From: Taenia hydatigena
Lineage: Eukaryota; Platyhelminthes; Cestoda; Cyclophyllidea; Taeniidae
Length of the DNA stretch: 64,000 bases
Assembly: GCA_036345935.2 (NCBI GenBank)
Contig: JADWOT020000002.1
Span: 21,144,355 to 21,208,354, forward strand
Direction: 5' to 3'
Part shown: piece by piece, positions 1 to 9,638 of the stretch
Layout: each line of letters begins with the position of its first letter
Position numbering within the stretch: the first letter of the stretch is position 1
Made by a program: the position numbers and the translations under genes
Notes under the pieces: model-generated
The model's database searches: none
The model's input: the letters and a program-made list of their open reading frames with translations, nothing else
What the model was told of the DNA's origin: nothing

Positions 1-495
1 AGCTAGATATGGTGGCTGCTTATTCGCTGCTTTTAACGCGGCCATCATCTTATGCTTTGCGTTTTCATCGGAAGCGATATCAACAGGCACATATTTTATG
101 TTCATTGAGTCAAGTACGCTTTGGACGCGTTGTTGATTGGAACGCACCTACATATGCAATCAAGGTAAAATTGATGAAGTCGCTTACTTCGTGATTTCCA
201 CTAACAGTAGACACATAAAGGTACAAAGTCATCGTCAATACGGAAATGAGGAGACGAGCCGACAGAGACACGCGACAGGAAGTCAGCCAATGGGGTTGAA
301 AGGTTTGAGCATCTTTCGAGACAAAATCATCGTTATTATATATCTTCTCAAAGGTTTGAGTAGGATGAAAAACAATGCATCATTTGATAGATATTCTACG
401 AATGCTGCGTTTTTAGCGTAAAACAGCACCACAGACAAGGCTGATGCACTAGAGTTACTTTGGCAAATCCATTTATCAATTTTGGTATTTTTACA

Positions 496-501
496 TTTAT
501 T
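496..501 (-). terminator. Possible polyadenylation signal AATAAA for the netrin receptor
   Basis: The first AATAAA on the minus strand after the receptor stop codon, about 730 bases downstream. Variant signals could lie closer, so this is only a candidate. Confidence 0.25.
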
Positions 502-1231
502 TCTCGAACTAAGTCGCAATCTTTGTGTGCGGTTAAGTACTGAACTTCCTAGTGGTTAAAATATGGAGTTTTAAAACTTATTTATAGCAGAAAAGTGTCT
601 AACGATTTCGCATTGTATAAAATTTTGTCTCATTTGTATAAACTGAAGTAGATGTGTAACCATTCACCCTAATCGTCTTCTATTTTATCAATACCTATTC
701 TCCGTTTTGTAATTGCCTGCCCTTATAATGACCTCAGAGGTTTGACAAACAAGTATACTATTAGAAGTTTGGCGCACTATTGTCGAAAATGTTCCAAAAT
801 ATTTGCGATTTAAACATGTATAATCGTAACAAGCGCACACCAACCCACTTTATCCCATGAAATTTCATGCATTTCTCCCAATTATAGGGCCCTCGCTAGC
901 TATGACCATCTAGTGTGTATACTCACACCGTCCCCCTTTTTATCGTAGCAGGGCAGGAATCGACCGACTTAAAGCATGCCCACGAACCACTACACTACTA
1001 CTTTAAATATACCATTTTTGGTGCATGTACATGCTGGGGGCGGATGATTGTTGGCTTGGGCCAGCTTGAGGGTATGCATGTACGGATGTCCTTATATATG
1101 TATATATAGATATGTACACAGCCTTGAGTGGCTTAGTTTGTAGGGCACAAACGTAGGTTGGGAAGAAGAGGAAGAAGATATGCAAATGGAGAAGTGAATG
1201 GGAGTAACAGGGGCTAGGCAGACGCAGTGAA

Positions 1232-1339
1232 TCAAGGTTGAAGGCATCCGAACTCGTTCTGTGTGATCATAGACAGATCCTTCATCAGCCCGTCGAGATT
1301 CGCCATCTCCTGGGTCAACTCCTCCGTGCTTATGGCTTT
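1232..1339 (-). CDS. DCC: Netrin receptor last coding exon: P3 motif and stop
   Basis: The exon follows a good acceptor (gaattgcag) and encodes 35 residues then TGA. It begins KAISTEELTQEMANLDGL and continues MKDLSMITQNEF. This is the P3 helix, known in the family for receptor self-association and binding of cytoplasmic partners. About nine residues follow the conserved helix core, ending GCLQP. The exon is phase 0 and joins the 2399-2703 exon. Confidence 0.93.
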   Translation of the reverse strand, partial: KAISTEELTQEMANLDGLMKDLSMITQNEFGCLQP

Positions 1340-4300
1340 CTGCAATTCATGAAATAGTTGTGAGTGGTAGCATTACCCTCTTGCAGCAAACAAATTGGTC
1401 AGCACCTCACCCTCCTTTCAACAAATGCGCCTGCATTCATGCATTCTAAAATCGATTCGCCTACGACTTGTTTGGGCACCTTTCTCGCCGTCACATGCCT
1501 ATTCATTTAATGCTTGATTTATTTATTTATTTATTAATTCAACCATCAGCTAAATTTATTCATGCATTTCCCCATGCGACTACCCATTTGTCCATCCCTT
1601 ACTCATCCATCCCGAATCCCCCCATTCATCAACCCATTCAACCATCCTCCCCCCCGGCCCGCGTCATTCACACCGCCAATCAACCACCCCTCCATCGCCC
1701 TGCTTTTTTCCACTCTACAGCAAGAACCATGCAGCGATCACACTTTCAAAACCCCTCACTCAAATTCCGTTGTTTTATTCATCTTCCTATCGACCCATTC
1801 ACTTAAGCATTCATTTTGAGCGTCTGTTGTCCATCTTATCTGCCATTGGCTAGCTCCCTCATCCACTCCCCACTTGACGGTCAAACGCATCACCCCAGGG
1901 TCTTTTCGTCATCTACTTGTCTCGACATCTGCTGACGCATGCGTCCCAACCTGCATTTCCCATCCGACCCCGCCTGCATTCCACTCCTCCACCATTTCGG
2001 ACTCTTTTTTCTTCTCCCTCTCCTATCTGTCTTAGCTCCATCTTGAGCCATTCGCACAACCATCATTGTCATCACCCTTGACACATTCTTATGTTAAAGC
2101 CTTCATGCATCTCCAATACGATCAACCCCATATCCCCCTTTTCAACGACCTCCAATCCCATCAAACCACCAAATTGTTTGCCGATCACCCCTCTTGGCAG
2201 TCCATCCATTTACCAACCAGCTCATTCTTTCACTCAACTCTGCGTCCCATTTTCCATCACATTTCATCACTGATTCCTTCATTCAGTCGTACGGCCATAT
2301 TTTCCATCAATCCATCAATCCACCAATCCTCTCATCTTTTCTCCCCCCGATTAATTAACATCATTATGCTTTATTCCAGCATTTTGCTATCCACCTACCA
2401 TATTCTCGTTAGCTTCACCTCCTCCACCTGTCGCTCGCGATTTTGTCTCATTCGTGGTTTTTACACCATCTTTTCTAGCTGGAAGGGAGTTATACCCTCC
2501 CCTTGGTTGCAAATTTGCCATCTGCCGCTGAATGTGGGGATTAGCACCGTGCAGATGCTGATTGGACGCGTTGGAGTTGGAATTCGAGCAGGAGGAGACT
2601 GTTGAAACGGTAGAAAACTCGACGGGATTCCCACTCCCCTCTGTTGGCACCGTTGGGTGGGTTGTAGAGGCAATTCCAAGCACCACGGAGGATGGAACGC
2701 CTACTTGTGTCAAGATAAGGAAAGAGGTGTCAGGCAGTTAATAGGCTACTGATAACAAATAAGTAGGGAGGTCGTCTGTAATCTAGATCTCTTGGTACAT
2801 CTCGATGACATGTCCTCGATGGCATGAAGTAAAGCATAAATCAAAAGTCCGTAAGCACTATTAACAAGACTCACCGGAACTGCTCTCAGAAATGAGGTCA
2901 GAGGCATTCAAAGAAGGAGTATTGGGTGCTATGTGACCTCTGTTTATTGGTAGTCCGGGGTATTGTAGATATGTGCCATCATTCTCTAAAAGTAGACACG
3001 TACATCGAATTTTAAATGCTTAGGATTCTAAACTCATTTGTAACCTTATCTCTTGCTTAAATATCCCTGTTTTAGATCCAATGTCCCGGGCAAAATCCAC
3101 ACATTGAAGACGCGTGTCAAGCTTCGACGCCGGAGAGGTGCCCTGTGTGGATTTCAGCATGACTGTCCACCATCTCGACTCAAGCGTGCTTAGCTATTGA
3201 AATTATCTACTGCCGACACAGTCTAACCTCTTAAAAAGGAATTTTCGGTGCATTGTCGGGGAGGGTCACGAAGAAGTATGTCCACAGAATATCTCAGGGT
3301 ATAATTCATTGACGTTCTGATTGTCATGAATGAAGACAACCCGAATTTTGCAATCAATTCCATTGGAGTCAAGTTCTTAACCATTGCCGCGCTACTGAAA
3401 TTCTGACTTCAGTAGCACCAACCCGGAACAATCAGCAGCAGAATGATTTATCTTAGTTAGAACAATGGAATCACAAAATGCTACCCAACACTTACCTCCC
3501 GCACTCAAGTCGATACGCGGGCCACCGATGTTGCTCGGAGTTACGAGGGGGAAAGCAGGAGGTGGTGGTGGATGTGGTGGCGGAGGAGGAGGGGGATGCT
3601 GGCCTACAGCCCCTCGAATGTAGGCGGGCGGTGGATACATCCCACCACCGCCTCCACCAGCAGCGGCAGTCGCGTTTTGATGGTGCTGATGGTAGTAGGC
3701 CTGGGCAAAGGTTCCCAACTGGGGTTGAGCTGATGGAAAGATGCCGTAGGGTGGTACCGATGCGGGCTGAAGATCAAAGACATGTTGATTTTTGAGCCGA
3801 TTTAAGTGATGTGGTGCAAAGCGCCGTCAAGAAGGTAATCTTTGTCATTACCGGACTAATAAGCGGATTCCCCGTGGGACTGGCGTAGGTGGGAGTTGGT
3901 TTTGCGCCCGTCGTTCCAACTGCTGGAAGGAGAGAAATTGCGGAGCTAGCAGAACTGCCAGTTGCTCCTCGGCTAGCAGCATCACTTCCACACCCACTCA
4001 TTGGATCGACCGCTGAACGGATTCCCATCATTGGGACGGCATTCGTCATCGACATCAAGCCCTGCTGATGTTGTTGTTGTTGTTGCTGCTGCTGTTGGAT
4101 CGCGGTATCACCATCCATTGTCCAGGCTTCTTGAAATGATATTTTAAACGGTTTTCAGCCCTTATAAACTCCCATCCCTAGGTCGTATTGAAATCTTAGT
4201 ACAAGGAAATCAAACCCACCCGGTGTCTTACTCGTGAAATCAATAAGCTGCGCCTCGCTCGATTTTGGAGGAGGGTACTGTTGAAGAGCAATTTTCTCGT

Positions 4301-7300
4301 TTACGCCACCTCCTCCTCCGTTGCTCTGACCTTTAGAGGGACTGAGAAGGTTAACACTGGCCTCTGTTAGGCCTCCACCGCTGGCCTGTTGCTCCGGTTT
4401 GTAACTAAAGGCAAAAAAGAGGAATAAATTAGAAATGTGAAATAAGAATAAATAATGGGCGTGACGTAGACTCACCCGACAACCATGATGGGGCTCCTCT
4501 TGGCCCAACAAACAACCACAATGACTATGACCATGAGGACGATAGTGGTCACCATGATGGCGGCGAGAGCCAACCAAATGTCAGAATTACCGCCACCAAT
4601 TAGAGTAGAGGTTCGTGAGCCATCAGCCGATGAAACATTCGCATTCGTGATTGGTGATGTAGGTAGATCGTTAGATGGTGAAGTCGCCGACTGGTTGGCA
4701 GTTGTGACACCACTTTCAGCAATTTTGGATGGATCCGCTTGCGATGATTCTAAAATAAATATTTATTAAAAAAGTAACGCAAATATGAGTGTGCTTCCGG
4801 TCCCCGACTGTTCTGTTGTATGCTGGTGGTGAGGGCTTCAGCTACTTATCTTTCAGGTGAAACGCTGAACGACCAACGACATCCTAGGAACTGATTTTCG
4901 TTTGCGCCTAATACAGTTTGTAGAATACTTCTGCCAGTACAACTTAGAGCCACATAAAACTCAATTTTTTTCAGCCGTAAAAATTGAGCTCTGATAAAAG
5001 CGAAACGACTTATGTTAATACAAGCTTTTCGCTCATTGGAGGACTGCCGAAATGTGGCAAATAAAATACCCAATCACCTGCCGCGAGAGGGAGGTGCATA
5101 TGATTGGTGGGTTAGTAGCGAATCAAATTGCGCACCTTGTCGCTGGGTTTCAAAGATGTGCACAAAGCTCCAATCACCAAGCAGCTGGGTTTGCGCAGCA
5201 TCATGAGTAATCGCACGCACACAGGCCACGTAACGACTGCTGGGTTGAAGCTGTTCGAGTCGAACCCACGTGACGTTCACATTCACCTCTTTGGCTCTAT
5301 CCGATCCGTCCTCAGGGCAGTTACCTGGGCACAAGATTCGTAATCTCTTACTTTCATGTGTTTAAGTAGGTTTAGTGGATTTAAACGTCCAAAAGACTAG
5401 TATGGAGGAGTGTCACTCAGTATAAAGGATTTTGGGGATCCAGGAAAAATTTTGGAATCGTAGACCAGTGAGAATTTGGTATAAGACACATGCACGCAAA
5501 CCAAATATGCAAAGAGTTGCAGCATGAGGTTGCACACACGTTTACTATGTTCACGCTTAAAGTAACTAAGTTAGATGCCTTAGGCAAGCAAAACGACTGC
5601 ATGACTTAATAAAAAAGAGTAAACGCAGCCGTAGACAGCGATCTGTTAAATTCTACATTAAACCTTGGTAGCCTCTGGCTACAATCTTTAAATCATCTAC
5701 GAGTATGAGCCACTTCACGCAAATTTAATCTGTTCCAAGCTCATTTTGTCAGAAAAACAGAGTGCCGTTTTCCGTGGCAGCTTTGGCAACTCTCTTTCGT
5801 AGTCAGGCTCCGTGAACATGCAGCGTACTTGAACAGCAGCTAAAGCAACACGATTTTTGAAGAGTTCTAATAAAATGCTTTTCAATCCAGGCAAAGGGAT
5901 CACAAAATAACTTGTTATATCAATCGCCATCCCATTTAGTTTGAATTACTTAAATGTATTTAAGTAGCGAATTTGCTCACCAAAGGCACCATTGGTTGTA
6001 GCAGCTTCTCCCACTTCCATAATTGCATAACGCAGCTGATAAGTCAGTGGAAACGCTCCGCTTGCACATGGGGAAGCTCTCTGTGTCGTCCTTCGGTTAC
6101 TGGTTCCATGGTAAACATCGAATTCGTCCTCAAGGGCAGAACAGGTTGGCGCGTCCCATGCCATGATTGCCCAATCGGGCCCGGCGGAAAGAAGTCGGAA
6201 GTTAAGGGGTATAAGAGACTCTTTTGCGTCTATGACAAAAAACAACGGGTAGTGTAACGCAAATGGAGGAGGACGATTAAATAGCTTCGCCTTGGGGCAA
6301 CTCACGAGATACAGGTTTGGTTTGCGCTGTTATCATTTCAACGGGTCCTTCACCGTCCTCAGTGAGGAGAGCAACGGAAATCATGTAGGTTGTAGAAGGC
6401 TCTGAAAGCAAAGGCAGGTTTCGCTTATGAGGCATGATTAAAACTAACAATTTTCATAAAGTCAGATAAATTCATTAAGGTGAGTGAGTAGGCTACTAAC
6501 AAGCCGCAAGTAGCATACCAAAATCATCAGAGAATTTGAATTAGATTGGTTTAGGAGAGCTATACCCATTCAAATGGTTAATTGGCTGCCTGTTAAGTGA
6601 CATTTACTTACCCAGTGGCTCAATTGAAAACGCTCTTTTTTCCAAACTGACTTCAGCTTTATTTGGGCCAGGATAGATGTTACCCCATCGAACAACAACT
6701 CCCTTAAATCGATGCGGAGAAGCTGAAATGGGTGGAATTGACCACAGCAGGAGGATATTTCGTTCTCTAGCGACATAGCGTAGATTATGAACCTGGGATA
6801 AATAATAGAATTTTTAAGGATCACTTTCTACTGATTGTTTATTAAGTAGTTAATGCTGTGCCACACTCACCTTTAGCGGTGGTAATGTTGCGACACCGGG
6901 ATCGACAAAAAAGTTATGGCTGTCGAAACCCTTAAGCGTATGAGAATGGTGGATAAGTGATATTACTGAAATATTATCAAGTTCGTGCATCAAATGCAAA
7001 CTCACGGTGTCATTGGGGTCACTGTGGGCTTCATTGTCGATCTGATTTGTTTTTAAGGCGGTCATAAATAGAAGTGGAGGTGATTTTGGTCCGATTCCAG
7101 CACGTGTTGCAGCTGCGACTGTGAGACTGTAATTCGTCATTGGATTTAAGCCTAAAAGAAGAATGTCATTAAAAAATTGCTACTGCAATTTTGGGGATTT
7201 CGCCATGGGATAAAGTTACTTCGACTTGTTATATGCGCTCTCGTTTAAATAGACGGATCTGCTAAGGAGCTAGCTAATATTTCGCGGTTTTGGACGTGGA

Positions 7301-9146
7301 AGGCTGATCGCAGACAATGGTTAACAACAAGACTTGAAGTAGGACACACGATAACCCTTGCCTACACCACAATAGTGACAAGTGGTTCATTCACAGAAAT
7401 GGCTTCATTTATTACTCAGAGTAGGCGTGCTTTAAAATTTATCACATGATTGTCAATGCGGGAAAAATAACTGGATTAGCTTAACTTAATTAAATAGGAG
7501 CTCTAGAGTCGCAAAAGAAACAATAGAAATCCCATAAAAGTTGTTTTATTAAAAAGCGCAATTTTGATGTTCTCAGTACATGGCGTCGGCCATGGATTCA
7601 AGGCTAAGGAGCTCCAGGCCTTCTCTGCTTTGTCCAACGAATTACTTCAGATTCTTATGCCATGCTAAGTCTTCTAAGCTACAGTGGAACAATCAGAAAG
7701 TGGCACTTAAACACTGACATCGATTTACCAGTGATGGTGTAATTGCAACCGTCGGCCACAGTGAGTTCCCGAGGCGCCAGCCACTCAGGCGAGTTGAACT
7801 CCAATTGGTAGGCCACGATCTCCCCATTGCGATCCTGCACTGCTGGTGGAAGCCAGGAGAAGGCGGCCGTCAGTGCACCGACTGCTGACAGCATCACCTA
7901 CAAAGAGCGGCAGTCATTAAAATTAAGGGCTTATAAAACCACCTGTAGTATCGATAAATTCCGGCCAAATTTAGGACAACAGACACAAGTAATATGAAGC
8001 CAAAATAAAAAGGTAATAAAGTATTACTTTGAGAGGCGGTGTCGATGGAGGGCGTGAGAGAATGCGAGGAGACGAAGCAATGGTAGCCGGATGACCATCA
8101 ACCCCCATCACAGAGACAGCGATAATTCTCACTCGATAAAAGGAATCTGGTTGCAGATCGGCTATAGTGTAAGCGGTTACACGAGCACCCCCAGGCACCT
8201 TATAGGACACCCAACGACGCAAATCTCCACCGCTGACAGCCAAATTAAGTAACATGATCCTAAAATGGGCAGTGAAACTGGACCCTTGGAATACCTACTG
8301 AATTATACTTAAGTAACAAACTTTAGTTTGCATTCTTATCCCAAAAAAACTTGCGCTTGCTTTCATTCAAGCGAAATGAGCAAACAATTTCAGCATAAGC
8401 ATTTTTTCGTCTTGCCTATAATGTCCGATCTGAGCTTCAGGTCTGTCTGATCGTTCAATATGAGGCAACTCCCAGGAGACTTTCAATGTCGCGAAGTCAG
8501 TTGACTCCGCTTTAGGATTCATCACCATTGGTAATCGGTAAACTACACGCAGAGGAGTTAGGATACCTACTAATTTGTACCTTCAGGTTTGGTTGTCACT
8601 TTGATGTGTTTTGGAGCTAAAGAAGCTTGACCATCGGCCGGACGGTAGGAGTAGACCCACACTTCGTAGAGGGTGTTTGGTCTAAGTTCTTCGAACAAGA
8701 TTTGTGACTCCTCTGTCATCATTGAGAATTTCCTAAGGGTACAAAATTAAAGATTAATTTCCTAATCGCTTAGTCAAAGAGCACAGATTAAGTTTGTCGG
8801 CATCCACAAAATATTTAGCAAGTTGGAGAGAAAAATATATTATCCGAGAAGAGGTACACTAGGTGGCATATAAAGCCATAAATTATCACTCCGAATCGTA
8901 AAATTAGTTTAGCAGATGGAATAGTAACAAAACCAGAGGCTTAATCTTTAATCTGCAATCGAAAAGTGGACGAAAAATAAATCTGTTCTTACTTTGGCGA
9001 ATTTTCCGGTTTTATTTCGATACGATAGTTTATTTGCTCATTGAGCGATTCAGGAACAGGTTGAGGCGGCTGCCATGATAACTGAGCACTGTTTTCTGCC
9101 ACTGAGACTATCTCAAGGTCACCAGGGGGATTGGGTGGGGGAAGCG
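1232..9146 (-). CDS. DCC: Netrin receptor, DCC/neogenin/UNC-40 family (3' part, 19 exons)
   Basis: This is a single-pass axon and cell guidance receptor of the plasma membrane that in its family binds netrin (and, for neogenin, RGM). Nineteen exons read from 9146 down to 1232 join with matching phases into one open frame of about 1,121 codons ending in TGA. In order they encode five FN3 domains, a short Ser/Thr-rich stalk, one transmembrane helix, a cytoplasmic tail of roughly 420 residues rich in Gln, Gly and Pro, and a C-terminal helix EELTQEMANLDGLMKDLS. That helix is the P3 motif of DCC/neogenin, nearly identical to vertebrate neogenin as I recall it, and decides the family call. P1 is not recognisable. 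DCC normally has four Ig and six FN3 domains, so the N-terminal Ig domains and one FN3 must lie upstream of 9146; candidate exons are listed separately. Whether it is closer to DCC or to neogenin cannot be said. Confidence 0.93.
1560..2335. repeat. Degenerate ATCC/CATT tracts inside the last receptor intron
   Basis: Irregular CCATCC and CATTCAT units at about 1560-1810 and 2080-2335, within the intron at 1340-2398. They yield His/Pro/Ser-rich open frames on the plus strand that are not genes. Confidence 0.65.
2399..2703 (-). CDS. DCC: Netrin receptor cytoplasmic exon (Ser/Thr/Asn-rich)
   Basis: It encodes a low-complexity stretch with VSSCSNSNSNASNQHLHG and ends near GGGGEANENM. The acceptor is ambiguous: aag at 2704 or tag three bases further in give the same frame, a NAGNAG-like choice. 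The donor chosen is ATG|gtaggt at 2398, phase 0, which fits the P3 exon. An earlier phase-0 donor (GGT|gtaaaa near 2467) is possible, so the last 20 or so residues are less certain. Confidence 0.75.
2875..2985 (-). CDS. DCC: Netrin receptor cytoplasmic exon
   Basis: The exon starts after ctacttttag and ends TTCCG|gtgagt. It encodes ENDGTYLQYPGLPINRG and then NTPSLNASDLISESSS. It enters and leaves in phase 1. The tyrosine in YLQYPG may be a phosphorylation or adaptor site; that is inference. Confidence 0.85.
3496..3766 (-). CDS. DCC: Netrin receptor cytoplasmic exon: Gly/Pro-rich, polyproline run
   Basis: The exon runs from a cttcag acceptor to a GGAG|gtaagt donor. It encodes PASVPPYGIFPSAQPQLG, a His/Ala/Gly-rich stretch and a run of prolines interrupted by one His (about PPPPPPPHPPPPP). 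Such a run could bind SH3, WW or EVH1 domains and may be the counterpart of the proline-rich P2 region, but the alignment is not clear enough to assert it. Confidence 0.88.
3852..4129 (-). CDS. DCC: Netrin receptor cytoplasmic exon with polyglutamine
   Basis: It encodes EAWTMDGDTAI, then nine glutamines, HQQ, and a Ser/Ala/Gly-rich segment that ends PTPTYASPTGNPLISP. The Gln codons mix CAG and CAA, so the run is coding low complexity and not a pure CAG microsatellite. The acceptor is ttcaag and the donor CCG|gtaatg; phases fit both neighbours. Confidence 0.88.
4220..4404 (-). CDS. DCC: Netrin receptor juxtamembrane cytoplasmic exon
   Basis: The exon follows tgcctttag and ends CCGG|gtgggt. 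It encodes YKPEQQASGGGLTEASVNLL, a poly-Gly stretch, and QYPPPKSSEAQLIDFTSKTP. It starts with the last base of a glycine codon begun in the transmembrane exon. Confidence 0.88.
4476..4749 (-). CDS. DCC: Netrin receptor stalk and transmembrane exon
   Basis: The exon encodes a Ser/Thr/Asn-rich extracellular stalk with possible N-glycosylation sites (for example NQS and NVS), then a hydrophobic helix of about 24 residues around IMVTTIVLMVIVIVVV, followed by the stop-transfer CWAKRSP. The helix sets the topology: FN3 domains outside, P3 motif inside. The acceptor is attttag and the donor TCGG|gtgagt. Confidence 0.92.
5136..5324 (-). CDS. DCC: Netrin receptor: membrane-proximal FN3, C-terminal half
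   Basis: It encodes VNVNVTWVRLEQLQPSSRYV followed by ACVRAITHDA, the E and F strands of an FN3 domain with its L-x-P-x-x-x-Y core, and GDWSFVHIFETQ. The donor CAAG|gtgcgc gives a frame-correct junction with the stalk exon, reading RQESSQADPS. Reading past it stays open until 5074, so a retained-intron reading exists but is less likely. Confidence 0.85.
5759..5839 (-). CDS. DCC: Netrin receptor: short exon in membrane-proximal FN3 (3' end tentative)
   Basis: The acceptor is ttgctttag. The exon encodes AAVQVRCMFTEPDYEREL and then PKLPRKTAL, fitting the C strand of the FN3 domain. The donor CTCT|gttttt is weak and was chosen because it is the only one that keeps the frame into 5324. The exon's presence is likely; its exact end is uncertain. 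Confidence 0.6.
5981..6229 (-). CDS. DCC: Netrin receptor: start of membrane-proximal FN3
   Basis: The exon follows tttgtcatag and ends TTTG|gtgagc. It encodes LNFRLLSAGPDWAIMAWDAP, the A and B strands with the conserved Trp, then a long insert with several Cys (PTCSALEDEF, ASPCASG), and YQLRYAIMEVGEA. The insert makes this FN3 longer than usual. Confidence 0.88.
6306..6401 (-). CDS. DCC: Netrin receptor: FN3 C-terminal exon
   Basis: It encodes EPSTTYMISVALLTEDGEGP and VEMITAQTKPVS, the F and G strands of the fourth FN3 seen here (Y-x-I-x-V and G-x-G-P). Acceptor gctttcag and donor TCTC|gtgagt are both good. Confidence 0.9.
6612..6792 (-). CDS. DCC: Netrin receptor: FN3 N-terminal exon
   Basis: It encodes VHNLRYVARERNILLLWSIP, then FKGVVVRWGNIYPGPNKAEV and KRAFSIEPLG, the A to E strands of an FN3 domain including the B-strand Trp. 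The pattern matches the membrane-proximal half of DCC/neogenin ectodomains. The donor is CTGG|gtaagt. Confidence 0.92.
6871..6930 (-). CDS. DCC: Netrin receptor: 60-bp linker exon
   Basis: Twenty codons encode GFDSHNFFVDPGVATLPPLK, the linker between the third and fourth FN3 in the window. It is separated from the previous exon by a 75-bp intron that is itself open and in frame, so the boundary depends on gtgagt (7005) and ttaag (6931) being used. Confidence 0.75.
7006..7151 (-). CDS. DCC: Netrin receptor: FN3 C-terminal exon
   Basis: It encodes LNPMTNYSLTVAAATRAGIG and PKSPPLLFMTALKTNQIDN, with the FN3 signatures L-x-P-x-T-x-Y and A-x-x-x-x-G-x-G. It enters in phase 1 after cttttag and ends ACC|gtgagt. 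Confidence 0.9.
7729..7897 (-). CDS. DCC: Netrin receptor: FN3 N-terminal exon
   Basis: It encodes VMLSAVGALTAAFSWLPPAV, then GEIVAYQLEFNSPEWLAPRE and LTVADGCNYTITG, the A to E strands of the third FN3 in the window. The donor is ACTG|gtaaat. Confidence 0.9.
8028..8259 (-). CDS. DCC: Netrin receptor: FN3 C-terminal exon
   Basis: It encodes MLLNLAVSGGDLRRWVSYKV, TAYTIADLQPDSFYRVRIIA and SPRILSRPPSTPPLK. The L-Q-P-D-S-x-Y core is typical of FN3. It joins the preceding exon across a GC-AG intron to read GHYRIMLLNL. Confidence 0.92.
8416..8542 (-). CDS. DCC: Netrin receptor: FN3 N-terminal exon with GC donor
   Basis: It encodes YRLPMVMNPKAESTDFATLK and VSWELPHIERSDRPEAQIGH. The acceptor tgtag ends a 38-bp intron. 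No frame-keeping GT donor of any strength is present before the stop; AG|gcaaga gives a good frame-correct join, so a GC-AG intron is inferred. Confidence 0.88.
8581..8732 (-). CDS. DCC: Netrin receptor: FN3 C-terminal exon
   Basis: It encodes KFSMMTEESQILFEELRPNT, LYEVWVYSYRPADGQ and PKHIKVTTKPE, the E to G strands of the first complete FN3 here. The acceptor is tacccttag and the donor GAAG|gtacaa. Confidence 0.92.
8993..9146 (-). CDS. DCC: Netrin receptor: FN3 N-terminal exon (first secure exon)
   Basis: It encodes LPPPNPPGDLEIVSVAENSA, then QLSWQPPQPVPESLNEQINY and RIEIKPENSP. Pro-rich start, B-strand Trp and the C-strand Y-R-I-E are standard FN3. It enters in phase 1 after catcctag, so coding sequence must exist upstream. 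Confidence 0.92.
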
Positions 9147-9594
9147 CTAGGATGAAGATTCAGGTCCATTAAAAATCAGTATGGAAAGTCTTGCAAACTC
9201 AATCAGTGAGTGGGTAGAAGGCTGAGCAATTTCGCAAAAGGTGGGTGTAAACCTAGCATATGATCTTGGCATGACAGCTGTTCAGAAAAACTCTTGTTAG
9301 TCTACACACTTGTCTGTCTAAGCCTCCGAGCCACTTGGGTGGTCCTGCACAAGCAACTGTAGCAGTACACTGATGCCTCCCTCTTGCCAGAATAGGCAAG
9401 GGCTACTAGCAAAACTGTGGAGACGCCTTTGACGGCGATTTTGATGGGATAATAAGTCTAAACTACTCTATTTTTAATGCCATATTTGAGGTCTTCAAAA
9501 AACTTGAAAGTTGTGCAATTAAAGTTTATTAGTCAAATTTCAACAACAAAAATTTTTTATTCAGTCTTGCAAATCAACAAAATAAACCGTTTAC

Positions 9595-9638
9595 CTAAAC
9601 GTTTTTGACGAGAGATAAGGATTTCGTTGGAGGTACTT
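9595..9638 (-). CDS. DCC: Candidate 44-bp upstream exon of the netrin receptor
   Basis: Between ctatttag and a GTTTAG|gtaaac donor lie 44 bases that read STSNEILISRQKRL and leave in phase 1, exactly the phase needed by the 9146 exon (joining to LALPPPNPPG). It requires phase 2 upstream, which the 13722-13821 candidate does not give, so at least one more exon would be missing. Confidence 0.45.

Noticed and set aside
2066..2605. 179-residue plus-strand frame
   Set aside because: It lies over ATCC-type repeats and then antisense to a well-supported receptor exon.
4485..4769. Plus-strand frame over the receptor transmembrane exon
   Set aside because: Antisense shadow of the real exon at 4476-4749.
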